Below are positions 1 to 7,913 of a stretch of DNA of 21,266 nucleotides, in pieces. Under the pieces are notes generated by a model, which was given only the letters and a program-made list of their open reading frames with translations, was not told the origin of the DNA and searched no databases. The number at the start of each line of letters is the position of its first letter. Position 1 is the stretch's first letter. The stretch covers positions 1-21,266 of the forward strand of contig JAIPFS010000003.1 of NCBI GenBank assembly GCA_021736545.1, given 5' to 3'. Position numbers and translations under genes: made by a program. Source of the stretch: Spirochaetia bacterium. Lineage in GTDB: Bacteria; Spirochaetota; Spirochaetia; PWKH01.

Positions 1-39
1 CAGTTCAAGAACCACTGTTAAAAAATAGAATTGAATCAT
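1..39 (-). CDS. N-terminus of an unidentified, probably membrane, protein (cut by window edge)
   Basis: An ATG at 39 opens a frame that runs off the left edge and reads MIQFYFLTVVLEL. It is preceded by GGAG six bases upstream, a convincing ribosome binding site. The thirteen visible residues are strongly hydrophobic, as in a first membrane segment or signal anchor. It lies 125 bases downstream of the NAD(P)HX repair gene on the same strand, so the two could be cotranscribed. The product cannot be identified from thirteen residues. The call rests on the binding site, the hydrophobic start and the absence of a stop, so it could still be chance. Confidence 0.5.
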   Translation of the reverse strand, partial: MIQFYFLTVVLEL

Positions 40-103
40 TCCAAACTCCATGATATATAAAACATAACATTTTCAGCTACCGTGTATTCATTAAACATCT
101 GCC

Positions 104-120
104 TGTTACAAAGGGTAACA
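104..120. promoter_or_regulatory. Small dyad (TGTTAC / GTAACA) before the left-edge gene
   Basis: A perfect 6-bp inverted repeat with a 5-base spacer lies between the NAD(P)HX repair gene and the left-edge gene. Its size and symmetry fit a repressor operator, or a weak RNA hairpin. No T-run follows on either strand, so it is not a classical terminator. A 16-codon frame (127 to 77, minus) with an AGGA-type ribosome binding site covers it and might be a leader peptide. Function is unknown. Confidence 0.22.
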
Positions 121-164
121 TAATCATATCAGTATTCCTTCCAATTTTCAATTAATAATACTCA

Positions 165-1790
165 TTAATTTGTGAAGTATTTTACTGCTTGAGAAATCTC
201 TTTTACTAAATCTTCAGCAATGAACCAACCTTCCTTCTCAAAAAGTTTACGCCCAATATACTGATGGATAAAACTTCCAATACAGGCGCTTTCCGTAATT
301 GAGATCCCCTGGGCAATTAAACCGCCTATCATACCTGAGAGAACATCTCCTGAACCGGCTGTTCCCATAGCCGGATTATTTCCCTCTATAACAAAAATCT
401 CTCCTTCAGGGGATGCAATTATAATAGCATGTGTTTTATAAACAACACAGCATTTAATTTTTTTTGCTATAAACCTTACTTTTTCAAAAATATCATCATT
501 TATTTTAAATAAGCTCTGTTCTTTTTTTGAAGCATCTGCATTAGTTTCATATTTTTTTTCTTCACGTAATAAATCATACAGCGGATCGAATTCTCCAGGA
601 TGCGGAGTGATAACCCAATTTCCCGATAAACCATCATCCATATTGATTCTCTTTTCCTCGAGCAGTTTCCTTAAAACTGCAATGCCATCTGCATCAATAA
701 CTCCCCTTACATCTGATTCTAAAGCAGAAAGAAGCTGCATGAACCTGTGATGAGCCCTTCCCCAACCGGGGCCGATAATAAATGAAGTAAATTTTTTCTT
801 TTCATTACCAATATGTTCATCCGTAATTTTCGGAACAACCATTTGCGAATCAAGTTTTGCAGCTATAGTTGAATATATTTCTTCATCCGCAAACACAGTG
901 ACAAGACCTGTTCTCATCCTTGAGCATGCTTGAGCACTAAGTGCTGCTGCACCAGTTGTACCTACAGCCCCAGCAAAAACAGCTGCATGGCCGCGTTTAT
1001 TTTTATATGAGTCAACTGGAATCGGTGGAAGATTAATGTCTTCCGAACGTATTATTACAGGAGCTTCTGATATTGAATCCAACAAAAAATGGGGAAATCC
1101 GGGATTAACAGTTACTCGTTTCCCCATTAAGGGCAAAATATGCGGGAAAAAGAAAAATCTTTTCTGCAGTCCCATGTTAATTGTTAAATCTGCAGGTAAT
1201 ACAGCCATTCCCAGTTTATATGCATCAAAGAGACCACTTGGTGAATCGACTGCAATAACTTTCGGAAAAGCAGGCCTATTATTATCCATGGAACCATCTT
1301 TTCGCCCTTTTCTGGAGAGCTTTAAAATTTCATATACTCTCTCAACAACAAGCTCTGCAGTTCCATGCAGCTCCCCTTTAATCCCATTGCCTGCAATACC
1401 ATCAAATAAGAATTCAGCTTTCCTGATAAGTTCTACTGATTTTTCTTCATCATCATTCCAGTAATAGACCGGAATTTGTATATTTTTACAGATTTTTTCA
1501 TGAAGCTGCATTTGCTCATTCAGCTTCCGGGTTGTAATAACAATAGAAATCCTTTTAAAGCCCTCTAGAAGCGCTTTCCTTGCCATAACAAGCGCATCAC
1601 CACCGTTATTACCTCCACCAGCCAAAAAAACCATTTGAGAAGTTTCTGATGCACTTGGAAAAAAATTCTGAAACTCTTGAAAAGCTTTCATCCCGGCTTG
1701 TTCCATCAGCAGAATGCCCGGTATACCGAGAAGCTGCTGAGCTTTTGTATCAATATCAGCCATTTGGTCCGAACTTACTATCGCTTCCAT
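165..1790 (-). CDS. nnrDE: Bifunctional NAD(P)HX epimerase / ADP-dependent NAD(P)HX dehydratase
   Basis: This 541-residue fusion repairs hydrated nicotinamide cofactors. The N-terminal YjeF-N (NnrE) half interconverts R- and S-NAD(P)HX. The C-terminal ribokinase-fold (NnrD) half dehydrates the S form using ADP. In the epimerase half I see GGGNNGGDALV (about 58-68), FDGIAGNG (129-136) and AVDSPSGL (180-187). The dehydratase half shows DADGI (366-370), TPHPGEF (395-401) and NPAMGTAGSGDVLSG (472-486), whose Asp482 is the expected catalytic residue. The length is usual for the fusion. The ATG at 1790 has a near-perfect ribosome binding site, AAAGGAGG, five bases upstream. It is divergent from secA. 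No key motif appears to be missing. Confidence 0.95.
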   Translation of the reverse strand: MEAIVSSDQMADIDTKAQQLLGIPGILLMEQAGMKAFQEFQNFFPSASETSQMVFLAGGGNNGGDALVMARKALLEGFKRISIVITTRKLNEQMQLHEKICKNIQIPVYYWNDDEEKSVELIRKAEFLFDGIAGNGIKGELHGTAELVVERVYEILKLSRKGRKDGSMDNNRPAFPKVIAVDSPSGLFDAYKLGMAVLPADLTINMGLQKRFFFFPHILPLMGKRVTVNPGFPHFLLDSISEAPVIIRSEDINLPPIPVDSYKNKRGHAAVFAGAVGTTGAAALSAQACSRMRTGLVTVFADEEIYSTIAAKLDSQMVVPKITDEHIGNEKKKFTSFIIGPGWGRAHHRFMQLLSALESDVRGVIDADGIAVLRKLLEEKRINMDDGLSGNWVITPHPGEFDPLYDLLREEKKYETNADASKKEQSLFKINDDIFEKVRFIAKKIKCCVVYKTHAIIIASPEGEIFVIEGNNPAMGTAGSGDVLSGMIGGLIAQGISITESACIGSFIHQYIGRKLFEKEGWFIAEDLVKEISQAVKYFTN

Positions 1791-1891
1791 GTGTCCTCCT
1801 TTCAGATACCAATCAATACATCGAACTATTCATCAGAGAATCTGCTGGTACATCAATTGCTGTTCAATAATCAGTGTTTCTTAAAGCGATT

Positions 1892-1900
1892 TTATCCACA
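1892..1900 (+). promoter_or_regulatory. Single consensus DnaA box (TTATCCACA)
   Basis: The nonamer matches the consensus DnaA binding site exactly and is intergenic. It is alone: I saw no cluster of further boxes and no dnaA, dnaN or gidA neighbour, so it is not evidence for an origin. It could titrate DnaA, influence nnrDE, or be chance. Confidence 0.2.
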
Positions 1901-1973
1901 TAATTCAGCAGCAAATCGCATATGGTAAATTATAACTCTTTCAGTTAAGAGAGTACACAACTCTAAAGAAAAC

Positions 1974-2002
1974 TTGTACATTGTAGAAAGAACTATTATA
2001 GT
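1974..2002 (+). promoter_or_regulatory. Predicted sigma-70-type promoter of secA
   Basis: TTGTAC and TATAGT are separated by exactly 17 bases. Transcription would start near 2009, giving a leader of roughly 75 bases before the secA ATG. The leader is A/T-rich and shows no convincing attenuator hairpin. Confidence 0.5.
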
Positions 2003-2085
2003 ATTACTGCTGATTACAAAAAGTTGAAAATACTCTATAATCTTTTTTATTAGCTTATTTTAAAAAACTAAAGGATTGTATATAT

Positions 2086-4824
2086 ATGGCTATTGATTTT
2101 CTTAAGAATCTGTTCGGTTCAAAGCAGGAACATGATTTGAAGGCTCTTGTTCCACTTCTGCACAAAGTTAATGAAAAGGAGAACTGGGCAATTTCACTTC
2201 AGGACTCAGATTTCCCTGCAGAAACAGCTCGACTTAAAGAGAAATACAGGAAAAGCAAAGATCTGGAATCCCTTTTACCGGAAGCTTTTGCACTCAGCAG
2301 AGAAGCTGCGCGCAGGGTACTTGGCGAACGCCATTATGATGTACAAATACTCGGCGCTATTGTGCTCCATCAGGGTAAAATTATGGAGATGAAAACGGGT
2401 GAAGGTAAAACCCTTTCCTGTGTTCCGGCGGCATTTTTAAATGCATTAACTGGAGAGGGTGTTCATATCATCACTGTTAATGAATATTTAGCAGAACGTG
2501 ATGCGGCATGGATGGGGCCTGTATACAATTTTCTGGGGCTTTCTGTTGGTGTCATAGTCTCTGAACTTGATAATGAACGCAGAAAAGCGGCTTACAGCAA
2601 AGATATAACGTACGGAACAAATAATGAATTCGGATTTGATTATCTCCGGGACAATATGAAGGTTGATATAAGTCAGAAAATTCAACCCAAGCATACATAC
2701 TCGATAATAGATGAAATTGATTCGATATTAATTGATGAAGCAAGAACTCCGCTTATCATCTCTGGTGCTGCAGAGGATGATACCAAGAAATTTGAAGAAG
2801 TAAACCGTCTTGTAAATTCACTGAATGAAGCTTCTAAGGATCCTGAAACAGGAAAGTATCCTGAATTACCTGAAGGCGATTTTACGCTAGATGAAAAATC
2901 AAAAAAAGTTTCTTTCACCAATGAAGGAATGAATAAAATTGAGGCACTGCTTCAGAAACAAAAAATTATTGACGGTTCCCTTTTTAACGATGAAAACTTT
3001 GAGTATATTCACTATTTTACCCAGGCAGTAAAAGCCCATAAACTATTTAAAAAGGATACGGATTATGTTGTAAAAGACGGGCTTGTTCAAATAGTTGATG
3101 AATTTACTGGACGTATTCTCCATGGCAGAAGGTATTCTGACGGCCTGCATCAGGCAATTGAAGCAAAAGAGCGTATTAAAGTCGCCAAAAGAAATAGAAC
3201 TTTGGCAACGATCACTTTTCAGAACTTTTTCAGGATGTACGACAAAATTTCCGGTATGACCGGTACAGCTGATACAGAAGCTACAGAGTTTTCAAAGATA
3301 TACGGACTTGAAGTTGTCGTAATTCCTACAAACAGACCTGTAATTCGCTTAGATGAAGATGACTTTATTTACTATAATGAAGATTTTAAATTTAAAGCTA
3401 TCTGCGATGAAATTGAACAAGTCAATAAAAAGGGTCAGCCCATTTTAGTTGGAACTGTTACTATAGATAAATCAGAAATGCTCTCTGCACATTTGAAAAA
3501 TCGCGGAATACGACATGAAGTACTAAATGCTAAGAATCATGCAAGAGAGGCCCATATTATCGCTGAAGCCGGTGCAAAAGGCTCAGTAACCATCGCTACC
3601 AATATGGCAGGTCGTGGAACTGATATTAAGCTTGGAGGAAATCCTGAATTTCGCGCGAGAAGCAAAGCAGGAACGGAAGCATCAGAAGAAGAATTTCAGA
3701 AAGTGTATGCTGATGAAAGAGTAAAATGGGAGTCTCAGTATAAAGAAGTTAAAGAACTCGGCGGCCTCTATATTTTAGGGACTGAACGTCATGAATCAAG
3801 GCGAATAGATAATCAGTTAAGAGGGCGATCCGGAAGACAGGGAGACCCGGGACTCTCTAAATTTTTTCTTTCACTGGATGATACCCTCCTCCGGTTGTTC
3901 GCAAAGGATAATCTCAAAGAGTTTATGGGAAAACTAGGCCTGAACAGCGGAGAGCCTATTAAACATCAAATGATTTCTCGAGCTATTGAAAAGTCTCAAT
4001 CCAAAGTTGAAGAGAGAAACTTTGAAATACGTAAACACCTTTTGGATTTCGATGATGTCCTTAATGAACAGCGAAATTTTATTTACTCGCGACGCGATGA
4101 GATACTGCAGGATACACAGTTGAAAGATCGTGTTATGCAGACAGCTGATGAACTGGTGCATTCAATTCTTGAAGAAGCATATTCAAGCAATAAGTCCCCC
4201 GAACAGCTGCAAAAGGTAATTTTGGAAAATTTAACCGAACAATTTCATATGGATTTTTCTTCATTAAACCTTGACTGCAGGCAGAATAAAAAAGAAGAAC
4301 TTAAAAAGCAAATTATTTCTTTTTTAAATAGCAATCTTGAAGAAAAAATTAATATGGCGGGGGAGAAAGTTTTCAATTCTTTTATTCGATATCAGTACAT
4401 TCGCCAAATAGATAAACGATGGCAGGATCATTTAGAAAACATGGAAGCCCTGCGCGAAGCTGTTTATCTTCGATCATACAGTCAAAAAAATCCTTTACTT
4501 GAGTACAAGCTTGAAGGATTTGATATTTTTGATGAAATGCTTCAGGATATCAGATATTCTATAGGAAGGGTTGCCATACGTGTAAAAATCTCACAGGATC
4601 ACCAAAAGCGCCAGCCATACAGTAGTCGAAGAGTTCAAGAGCAGCATGCTGGAATGGGTCAGTTCGGACCAGCAAGACAGGCTTCAAATACAGCCGGAAT
4701 TTCTCATTCAGCAAACAGCAGTCAGCAAGCGATTCAGATTAAACGAAACACACCAAAAGTGGGAAGGAATGATCCCTGCCCCTGCGGCAGCGGGAAAAAA
4801 TATAAACACTGCTGCGGGAGATAA
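2086..4824 (+). CDS. secA: Preprotein translocase ATPase SecA
   Basis: SecA is the motor ATPase that drives unfolded preproteins through SecYEG across the inner membrane. The 912-residue protein is full length. It shows the Walker A stretch MKTGEGKT (102-109), the DEAD-type [13 protein letters not shown] (208-220), the second-motor-domain motifs [22 protein letters not shown] and [11 protein letters not shown], and the scaffold motif [12 protein letters not shown]. The C-terminus carries an intact zinc-binding SEC-C motif, [15 protein letters not shown], that normally contacts SecB and phospholipid. A longer insert around 230-300 ([14 protein letters not shown]) resembles the long-form SecA of spirochaetes and Bacteroidetes, from memory. 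Start: ATG with AAGGA ten bases upstream. The gene converges on the LysM/LytM gene with only six bases between the stops, and I see no terminator there. Confidence 0.98.
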   Translation: MAIDFLKNLFGSKQEHDLKALVPLLHKVNEKENWAISLQDSDFPAETARLKEKYRKSKDLESLLPEAFALSREAARRVLGERHYDVQILGAIVLHQGKIMEMKTGEGKTLSCVPAAFLNALTGEGVHIITVNEYLAERDAAWMGPVYNFLGLSVGVIVSELDNERRKAAYSKDITYGTNNEFGFDYLRDNMKVDISQKIQPKHTYSIIDEIDSILIDEARTPLIISGAAEDDTKKFEEVNRLVNSLNEASKDPETGKYPELPEGDFTLDEKSKKVSFTNEGMNKIEALLQKQKIIDGSLFNDENFEYIHYFTQAVKAHKLFKKDTDYVVKDGLVQIVDEFTGRILHGRRYSDGLHQAIEAKERIKVAKRNRTLATITFQNFFRMYDKISGMTGTADTEATEFSKIYGLEVVVIPTNRPVIRLDEDDFIYYNEDFKFKAICDEIEQVNKKGQPILVGTVTIDKSEMLSAHLKNRGIRHEVLNAKNHAREAHIIAEAGAKGSVTIATNMAGRGTDIKLGGNPEFRARSKAGTEASEEEFQKVYADERVKWESQYKEVKELGGLYILGTERHESRRIDNQLRGRSGRQGDPGLSKFFLSLDDTLLRLFAKDNLKEFMGKLGLNSGEPIKHQMISRAIEKSQSKVEERNFEIRKHLLDFDDVLNEQRNFIYSRRDEILQDTQLKDRVMQTADELVHSILEEAYSSNKSPEQLQKVILENLTEQFHMDFSSLNLDCRQNKKEELKKQIISFLNSNLEEKINMAGEKVFNSFIRYQYIRQIDKRWQDHLENMEALREAVYLRSYSQKNPLLEYKLEGFDIFDEMLQDIRYSIGRVAIRVKISQDHQKRQPYSSRRVQEQHAGMGQFGPARQASNTAGISHSANSSQQAIQIKRNTPKVGRNDPCPCGSGKKYKHCCGR

Positions 4825-4830
4825 TTTTGG

Positions 4831-6129
4831 TTATTCTTCTTGTTTATCTTCCTGTTTTATTAACGTAAGAGGATCAAGCGAATTCCCGTTTCTCTGAATT
4901 GCAAAATAGAGATGCGGTTCCAAAGATTTGCCAGTATTACCCATCTCTCCAATCAGCTGCCCCTGCTCAACTGTTTCCCCGGGTTCAACAAGAATTACAT
5001 CCAGGTGTGCATATATTGTTAAATATTCACCTTTGCTAATACGTATTAATTTCCCATTGTCCGTAGTTACATCCCGTGAAATCTCATCAACAGTTCCACC
5101 CATGGATGCAATTACAGGAGTACCAGTTTCATTAGAAATATCTATCCCATAAAAATCTTTTATTTCAGCAGTTATGGGATCACGCTTCTCTCCGAAGGTA
5201 GTCATCAAATCACCTTCAGCCGGCCATATAAAAAATTCCTCAATAGAAATCACTTCACCTTCTCCCATTGCTGTTCCTGCATTTGTATCTTCACCTGGAA
5301 CGGCAACTTTTGGTATGAATAACTCGTCTCCCGGATAGATAATTGCATTAGGATTCAGATCATTTATTTCAGCTAAAGTCAGATATCCCATATCATAAGA
5401 GTGTGCAATTTCGGATAAAGAATCTCCAGACTGTATGATGTACACCTGGCCATCTCTATCAGGTATTCGTAATTTCATTCCTCTACGTATTTCACCAGAG
5501 GAATCGATAATATTAACTCCCAAAATTGTTTCCGGCAGTAAATTAAATGATTCAGCAATTGAAGAAACAGTATCTCCTTCTTTCACTGTATAAGAGGTAT
5601 AACTTACCGAATCTTCTGCCTGTTTTTCTTCAGCAGAAGGCTCCTTTCTCTCTTCTGTTCCGGGAATAATTTCTTCATTCCCATTTTCCATATCTTCCGA
5701 CTGGATTCCATCATTTTCTTCAGCCAGATCCTGACTCCTGATTATATCAGAATCTTTTTCAGCGGGACTGCTGTTTGGATTCTGATCACCATCTACACCT
5801 GATAAACTGCTGCTGGTTTCTCTGTCCACTGAAGTATCAGAAAGTGATTCTTCAATAATATCCGAAATTCGGGCATTTTCAGAAGAAGTTTTTTCAGAGG
5901 AGTCACTTTCAATAGTGGAAGATTCTAATTCTTTTCCCTCTTCACTTTCCGGATTTGTACCTTCAGGATTCAATATCATCCATCCTAAAGCAAAAACCGC
6001 TGCGAGAATTATTAATATCATCAGTGAAGAGACAATAAAACGAAGCATTTTTTGTTTCCCGTTATATTCATCATATCTATCAGATCTGGTCATATCGTCA
6101 TAATTTCGTTCATTTGGATAATTGCTCAT
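4831..6129 (-). CDS. Membrane-anchored protein with two LysM domains and a degenerate M23 (LytM) domain, NlpD/EnvC-like
   Basis: Numbering is from the ATG at 6129 (432 residues). A TTG at 6138 is also possible, and neither start has a clear ribosome binding site. A short charged N-terminus precedes one membrane segment (about 29-52), so the rest should be periplasmic. Next come a Ser/Glu/Asp-rich linker (55-175), two peptidoglycan-binding LysM domains (about 180-223 and 230-273) and an M23 domain (about 301-422). In active M23 enzymes zinc is held by HxxxD plus the second His of HxH. Here the first ligand is Phe326 (FYGID, Asp330 kept) and the final HxH reads HLY (His406 kept, Tyr408). YAHLD with His375 is intact. 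Two of three zinc ligands are therefore lost, as in NlpD and EnvC, which activate amidases instead of cutting peptidoglycan. The divergent ftsI neighbour supports a division role. The function is inferred. Confidence 0.88.
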   Translation of the reverse strand: MSNYPNERNYDDMTRSDRYDEYNGKQKMLRFIVSSLMILIILAAVFALGWMILNPEGTNPESEEGKELESSTIESDSSEKTSSENARISDIIEESLSDTSVDRETSSSLSGVDGDQNPNSSPAEKDSDIIRSQDLAEENDGIQSEDMENGNEEIIPGTEERKEPSAEEKQAEDSVSYTSYTVKEGDTVSSIAESFNLLPETILGVNIIDSSGEIRRGMKLRIPDRDGQVYIIQSGDSLSEIAHSYDMGYLTLAEINDLNPNAIIYPGDELFIPKVAVPGEDTNAGTAMGEGEVISIEEFFIWPAEGDLMTTFGEKRDPITAEIKDFYGIDISNETGTPVIASMGGTVDEISRDVTTDNGKLIRISKGEYLTIYAHLDVILVEPGETVEQGQLIGEMGNTGKSLEPHLYFAIQRNGNSLDPLTLIKQEDKQEE

Positions 6130-6156
6130 AGCACTCAACTTGTAAATTATTATCTA

Positions 6157-6185
6157 TCGACAATACCCTTAATTGATATTAATAT
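6157..6185 (+). promoter_or_regulatory. Predicted promoter of the FtsI gene
   Basis: TCGACA (five of six matches to TTGACA) and TAATAT are spaced by exactly 17 bases. The start of transcription would fall near 6191-6193, only a few bases before the ATG at 6195. The message would be leaderless or nearly so, which agrees with the lack of any ribosome binding site before that ATG. Confidence 0.5.
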
Positions 6186-6194
6186 ATTTTCTAC

Positions 6195-7847
6195 ATGGAT
6201 ACCAGAGGAAATAATAAAATTTACTATTTCTTTCTCATTCTCACATTCTCTTTCGCTTTATTTGTTCTAATTCTCTTTGCTTACAACATGACAGTAAAAG
6301 CTGCTCCAGCCCAGGAGAATGATTATACGCTTTCTATAAATGAACGTGTTATCAGAGGAAGCATATATGATAGAAATAATACACTAATCGCTACAGAAGT
6401 TCCATCATATTCACTTACAGCTTGGATACCTTCAATACATAATTTCAGAATAACTGCTGAGGTCTTAGCTGAATCATTAGATGAACCTGTCGAAATTTTA
6501 TTAAAAAGACTGAAGAGTACAAATGGATTCCTCTATATAGAAAGAGGACTAAGTCAGGCAGAAAAAAAGGCGCTGGAGGAAGAATTAAAGAGAAATAAGA
6601 TTTCAGGTATTTATTTTGAAAAAGCCTACGGCAGATACTATCCGTATCATGAACTGGCAGCACAAACTATTGGTTTTGTAAATATCGACAACCAAGGGCT
6701 TGCCGGTCTGGAATACTTTTTCAATGATCAACTCTATCCCCTTCCTAATCCGTCTTCTTCTGTAACTTTCGGAGATGATATATACCTTACGCTGGATATG
6801 GAGATTCAGAAAAAATTGCATAAGGCTCTTTTAGACCTATATTTAGATCACTCTCCTGATGGGATCTCCGGTATTGTTATGGATGCCGAAAATGGTGATA
6901 TATCAGCAATGAGTTCTTTCCCTGTTTTTGATCTGAATAATTACAGAACCGCTTCTGAAGAAGCGCTGCGAAATAGAACAGTTTCATTAATGTATGAACC
7001 CGGCTCCGTGTTTAAAGTTTTTTCCCTTGCTGCTATTCTGGAAAGCGGACAAGCCGATCTGGATGCACCCTTTTTTTGTGATGGAAGTTCTCTGCTTGAA
7101 CTGAATAATGGATCCCGCATTACAGTAAACTGTGTTCATCCCCATGGAAATGTGGGGCCTCGCGAAGTACTCAAGTACTCCTGTAATGGAGCAATTGCAA
7201 ACTATGCATTACAAGTTTCTGACAGTTTTTTTTATAATTCACTTTTACATTTTGGTTTTTCTGCCCGAACAGGCTTACCTCTGACTGAAGAGACATCCGG
7301 TATTCTTCCTCATCCTGATAATTGGTCTTTCAGAAGCAAACCAACAATAGCTTTTGGACAGGAATCAGGTATAACTGCCATGCAAATAGCTGCGGCAGCA
7401 ACTGCTTTGACAAATAACGGCGTGCTGCTGAAGCCTAATCTTGTTAAAAGAATTTACTCTAATAATTCTTCTGATTCAAATGATAATACTGTTAAACAAA
7501 ATACGCGTATTGAGTTGGGTACAGCCATCTCAAGAAATACATCCGAACGTATTCTGGATTATATGACATCTGCAGTAGAACAGGGTGGAACAGCCCACGG
7601 TTTGCAGAATGAAGATTTTACAATCGCTGCAAAAACAGGCACAGCACAGTTAATGAATAGTGAAACTGGTGAATACTCTAAAGAACGCTATCTTGCCTCA
7701 TGTTTAGCAATTTTCCCCTATGAAAATCCACAATATATTGTCTATATTGCCGCTGACAACCCCAAATCAGGGGAGATTTATGGAAGCTCAGTTGTGGTTC
7801 CATATCTGAAAAAGCTAATAAATGAGCTGAAAGTAGATATTAATTAA
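6195..7847 (+). CDS. ftsI: Class B penicillin-binding protein, FtsI/PBP3 type septal transpeptidase
   Basis: This 550-residue protein crosslinks septal peptidoglycan in partnership with the SEDS glycosyltransferase FtsW. A single N-terminal membrane segment (about 9-30) is followed by the class B dimerisation region, with RGSIYDRN at 54-61 and YYPYHELAAQTIGFVNIDNQGLAG at about 148-171. The transpeptidase domain has SVFK (nucleophile Ser271, Lys274), SCN (329-331) and KTGT (480-483), so all active-site motifs are intact. The YPYGELAAH-like and GIDNQGL-like motifs favour FtsI over PBP2/MrdA. It sits outside the division cluster, which lacks ftsI at its usual place before murF, and this supports the assignment. 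No PASTA domain is present. No ribosome binding site precedes the ATG. It is divergent from the NlpD-like gene and converges on hslU. Confidence 0.88.
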   Translation: MDTRGNNKIYYFFLILTFSFALFVLILFAYNMTVKAAPAQENDYTLSINERVIRGSIYDRNNTLIATEVPSYSLTAWIPSIHNFRITAEVLAESLDEPVEILLKRLKSTNGFLYIERGLSQAEKKALEEELKRNKISGIYFEKAYGRYYPYHELAAQTIGFVNIDNQGLAGLEYFFNDQLYPLPNPSSSVTFGDDIYLTLDMEIQKKLHKALLDLYLDHSPDGISGIVMDAENGDISAMSSFPVFDLNNYRTASEEALRNRTVSLMYEPGSVFKVFSLAAILESGQADLDAPFFCDGSSLLELNNGSRITVNCVHPHGNVGPREVLKYSCNGAIANYALQVSDSFFYNSLLHFGFSARTGLPLTEETSGILPHPDNWSFRSKPTIAFGQESGITAMQIAAAATALTNNGVLLKPNLVKRIYSNNSSDSNDNTVKQNTRIELGTAISRNTSERILDYMTSAVEQGGTAHGLQNEDFTIAAKTGTAQLMNSETGEYSKERYLASCLAIFPYENPQYIVYIAADNPKSGEIYGSSVVVPYLKKLINELKVDIN

Positions 7848-7864
7848 GATTTAACTTTCAGCTC
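7824..7864. terminator. Inverted repeat at the convergent ends of ftsI and hslU
   Basis: An 11-bp perfect inverted repeat (GAGCTGAAAGT / ACTTTCAGCTC) encloses a 19-base loop that includes the ftsI stop codon. The left arm codes for the last residues of FtsI. It lies 50 bases beyond the hslU stop on the other strand, so it could end or protect both messages. Flanking T-runs are poor: CTTTTT lies about ten bases beyond on the minus strand, and none on the plus strand. A classical intrinsic terminator is therefore not assured. Confidence 0.45.
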
Positions 7865-7913
7865 CATTTATATGAGTTTCAGTTGACTGCTGTTACGTAA
7901 TATATTTATAGAT

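Larger units (their letters stand above)
1791..2085. other. Divergent intergenic region between nnrDE and secA
   Basis: This 295-bp AT-rich stretch is the largest gene-free segment in the window. It holds the ribosome binding site of nnrDE at its left end, a secA promoter candidate at 1974-2002, and the secA ribosome binding site AAGGA at 2071-2075, ten bases before the ATG. A second TATAAT at 2036-2041 has no good -35 partner. One consensus DnaA box lies at 1892-1900. I found no credible small gene, SecM-like leader peptide or riboswitch in it. Confidence 0.7.

Noticed and set aside
77..127. 16-codon leader peptide with a ribosome binding site before the left-edge gene
   Set aside because: Too short to judge, no run of regulatory codons, and it overlaps a dyad that may be an operator; mentioned only as a possibility.
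1036..1464. 142-codon plus-strand open frame inside nnrDE
   Set aside because: It lies wholly opposite a gene with clear catalytic motifs and has no recognisable domain; it is an antisense shadow.
1892..1900. Replication origin suggested by a perfect DnaA box
   Set aside because: Only one box, no neighbouring cluster and no origin-type genes; a single 9-mer is not rare enough in 21 kb.
4790..4870. Terminator between convergent secA and the NlpD-like gene
   Set aside because: Only six bases separate the stops and I found no stem-loop with a T-run on either strand.
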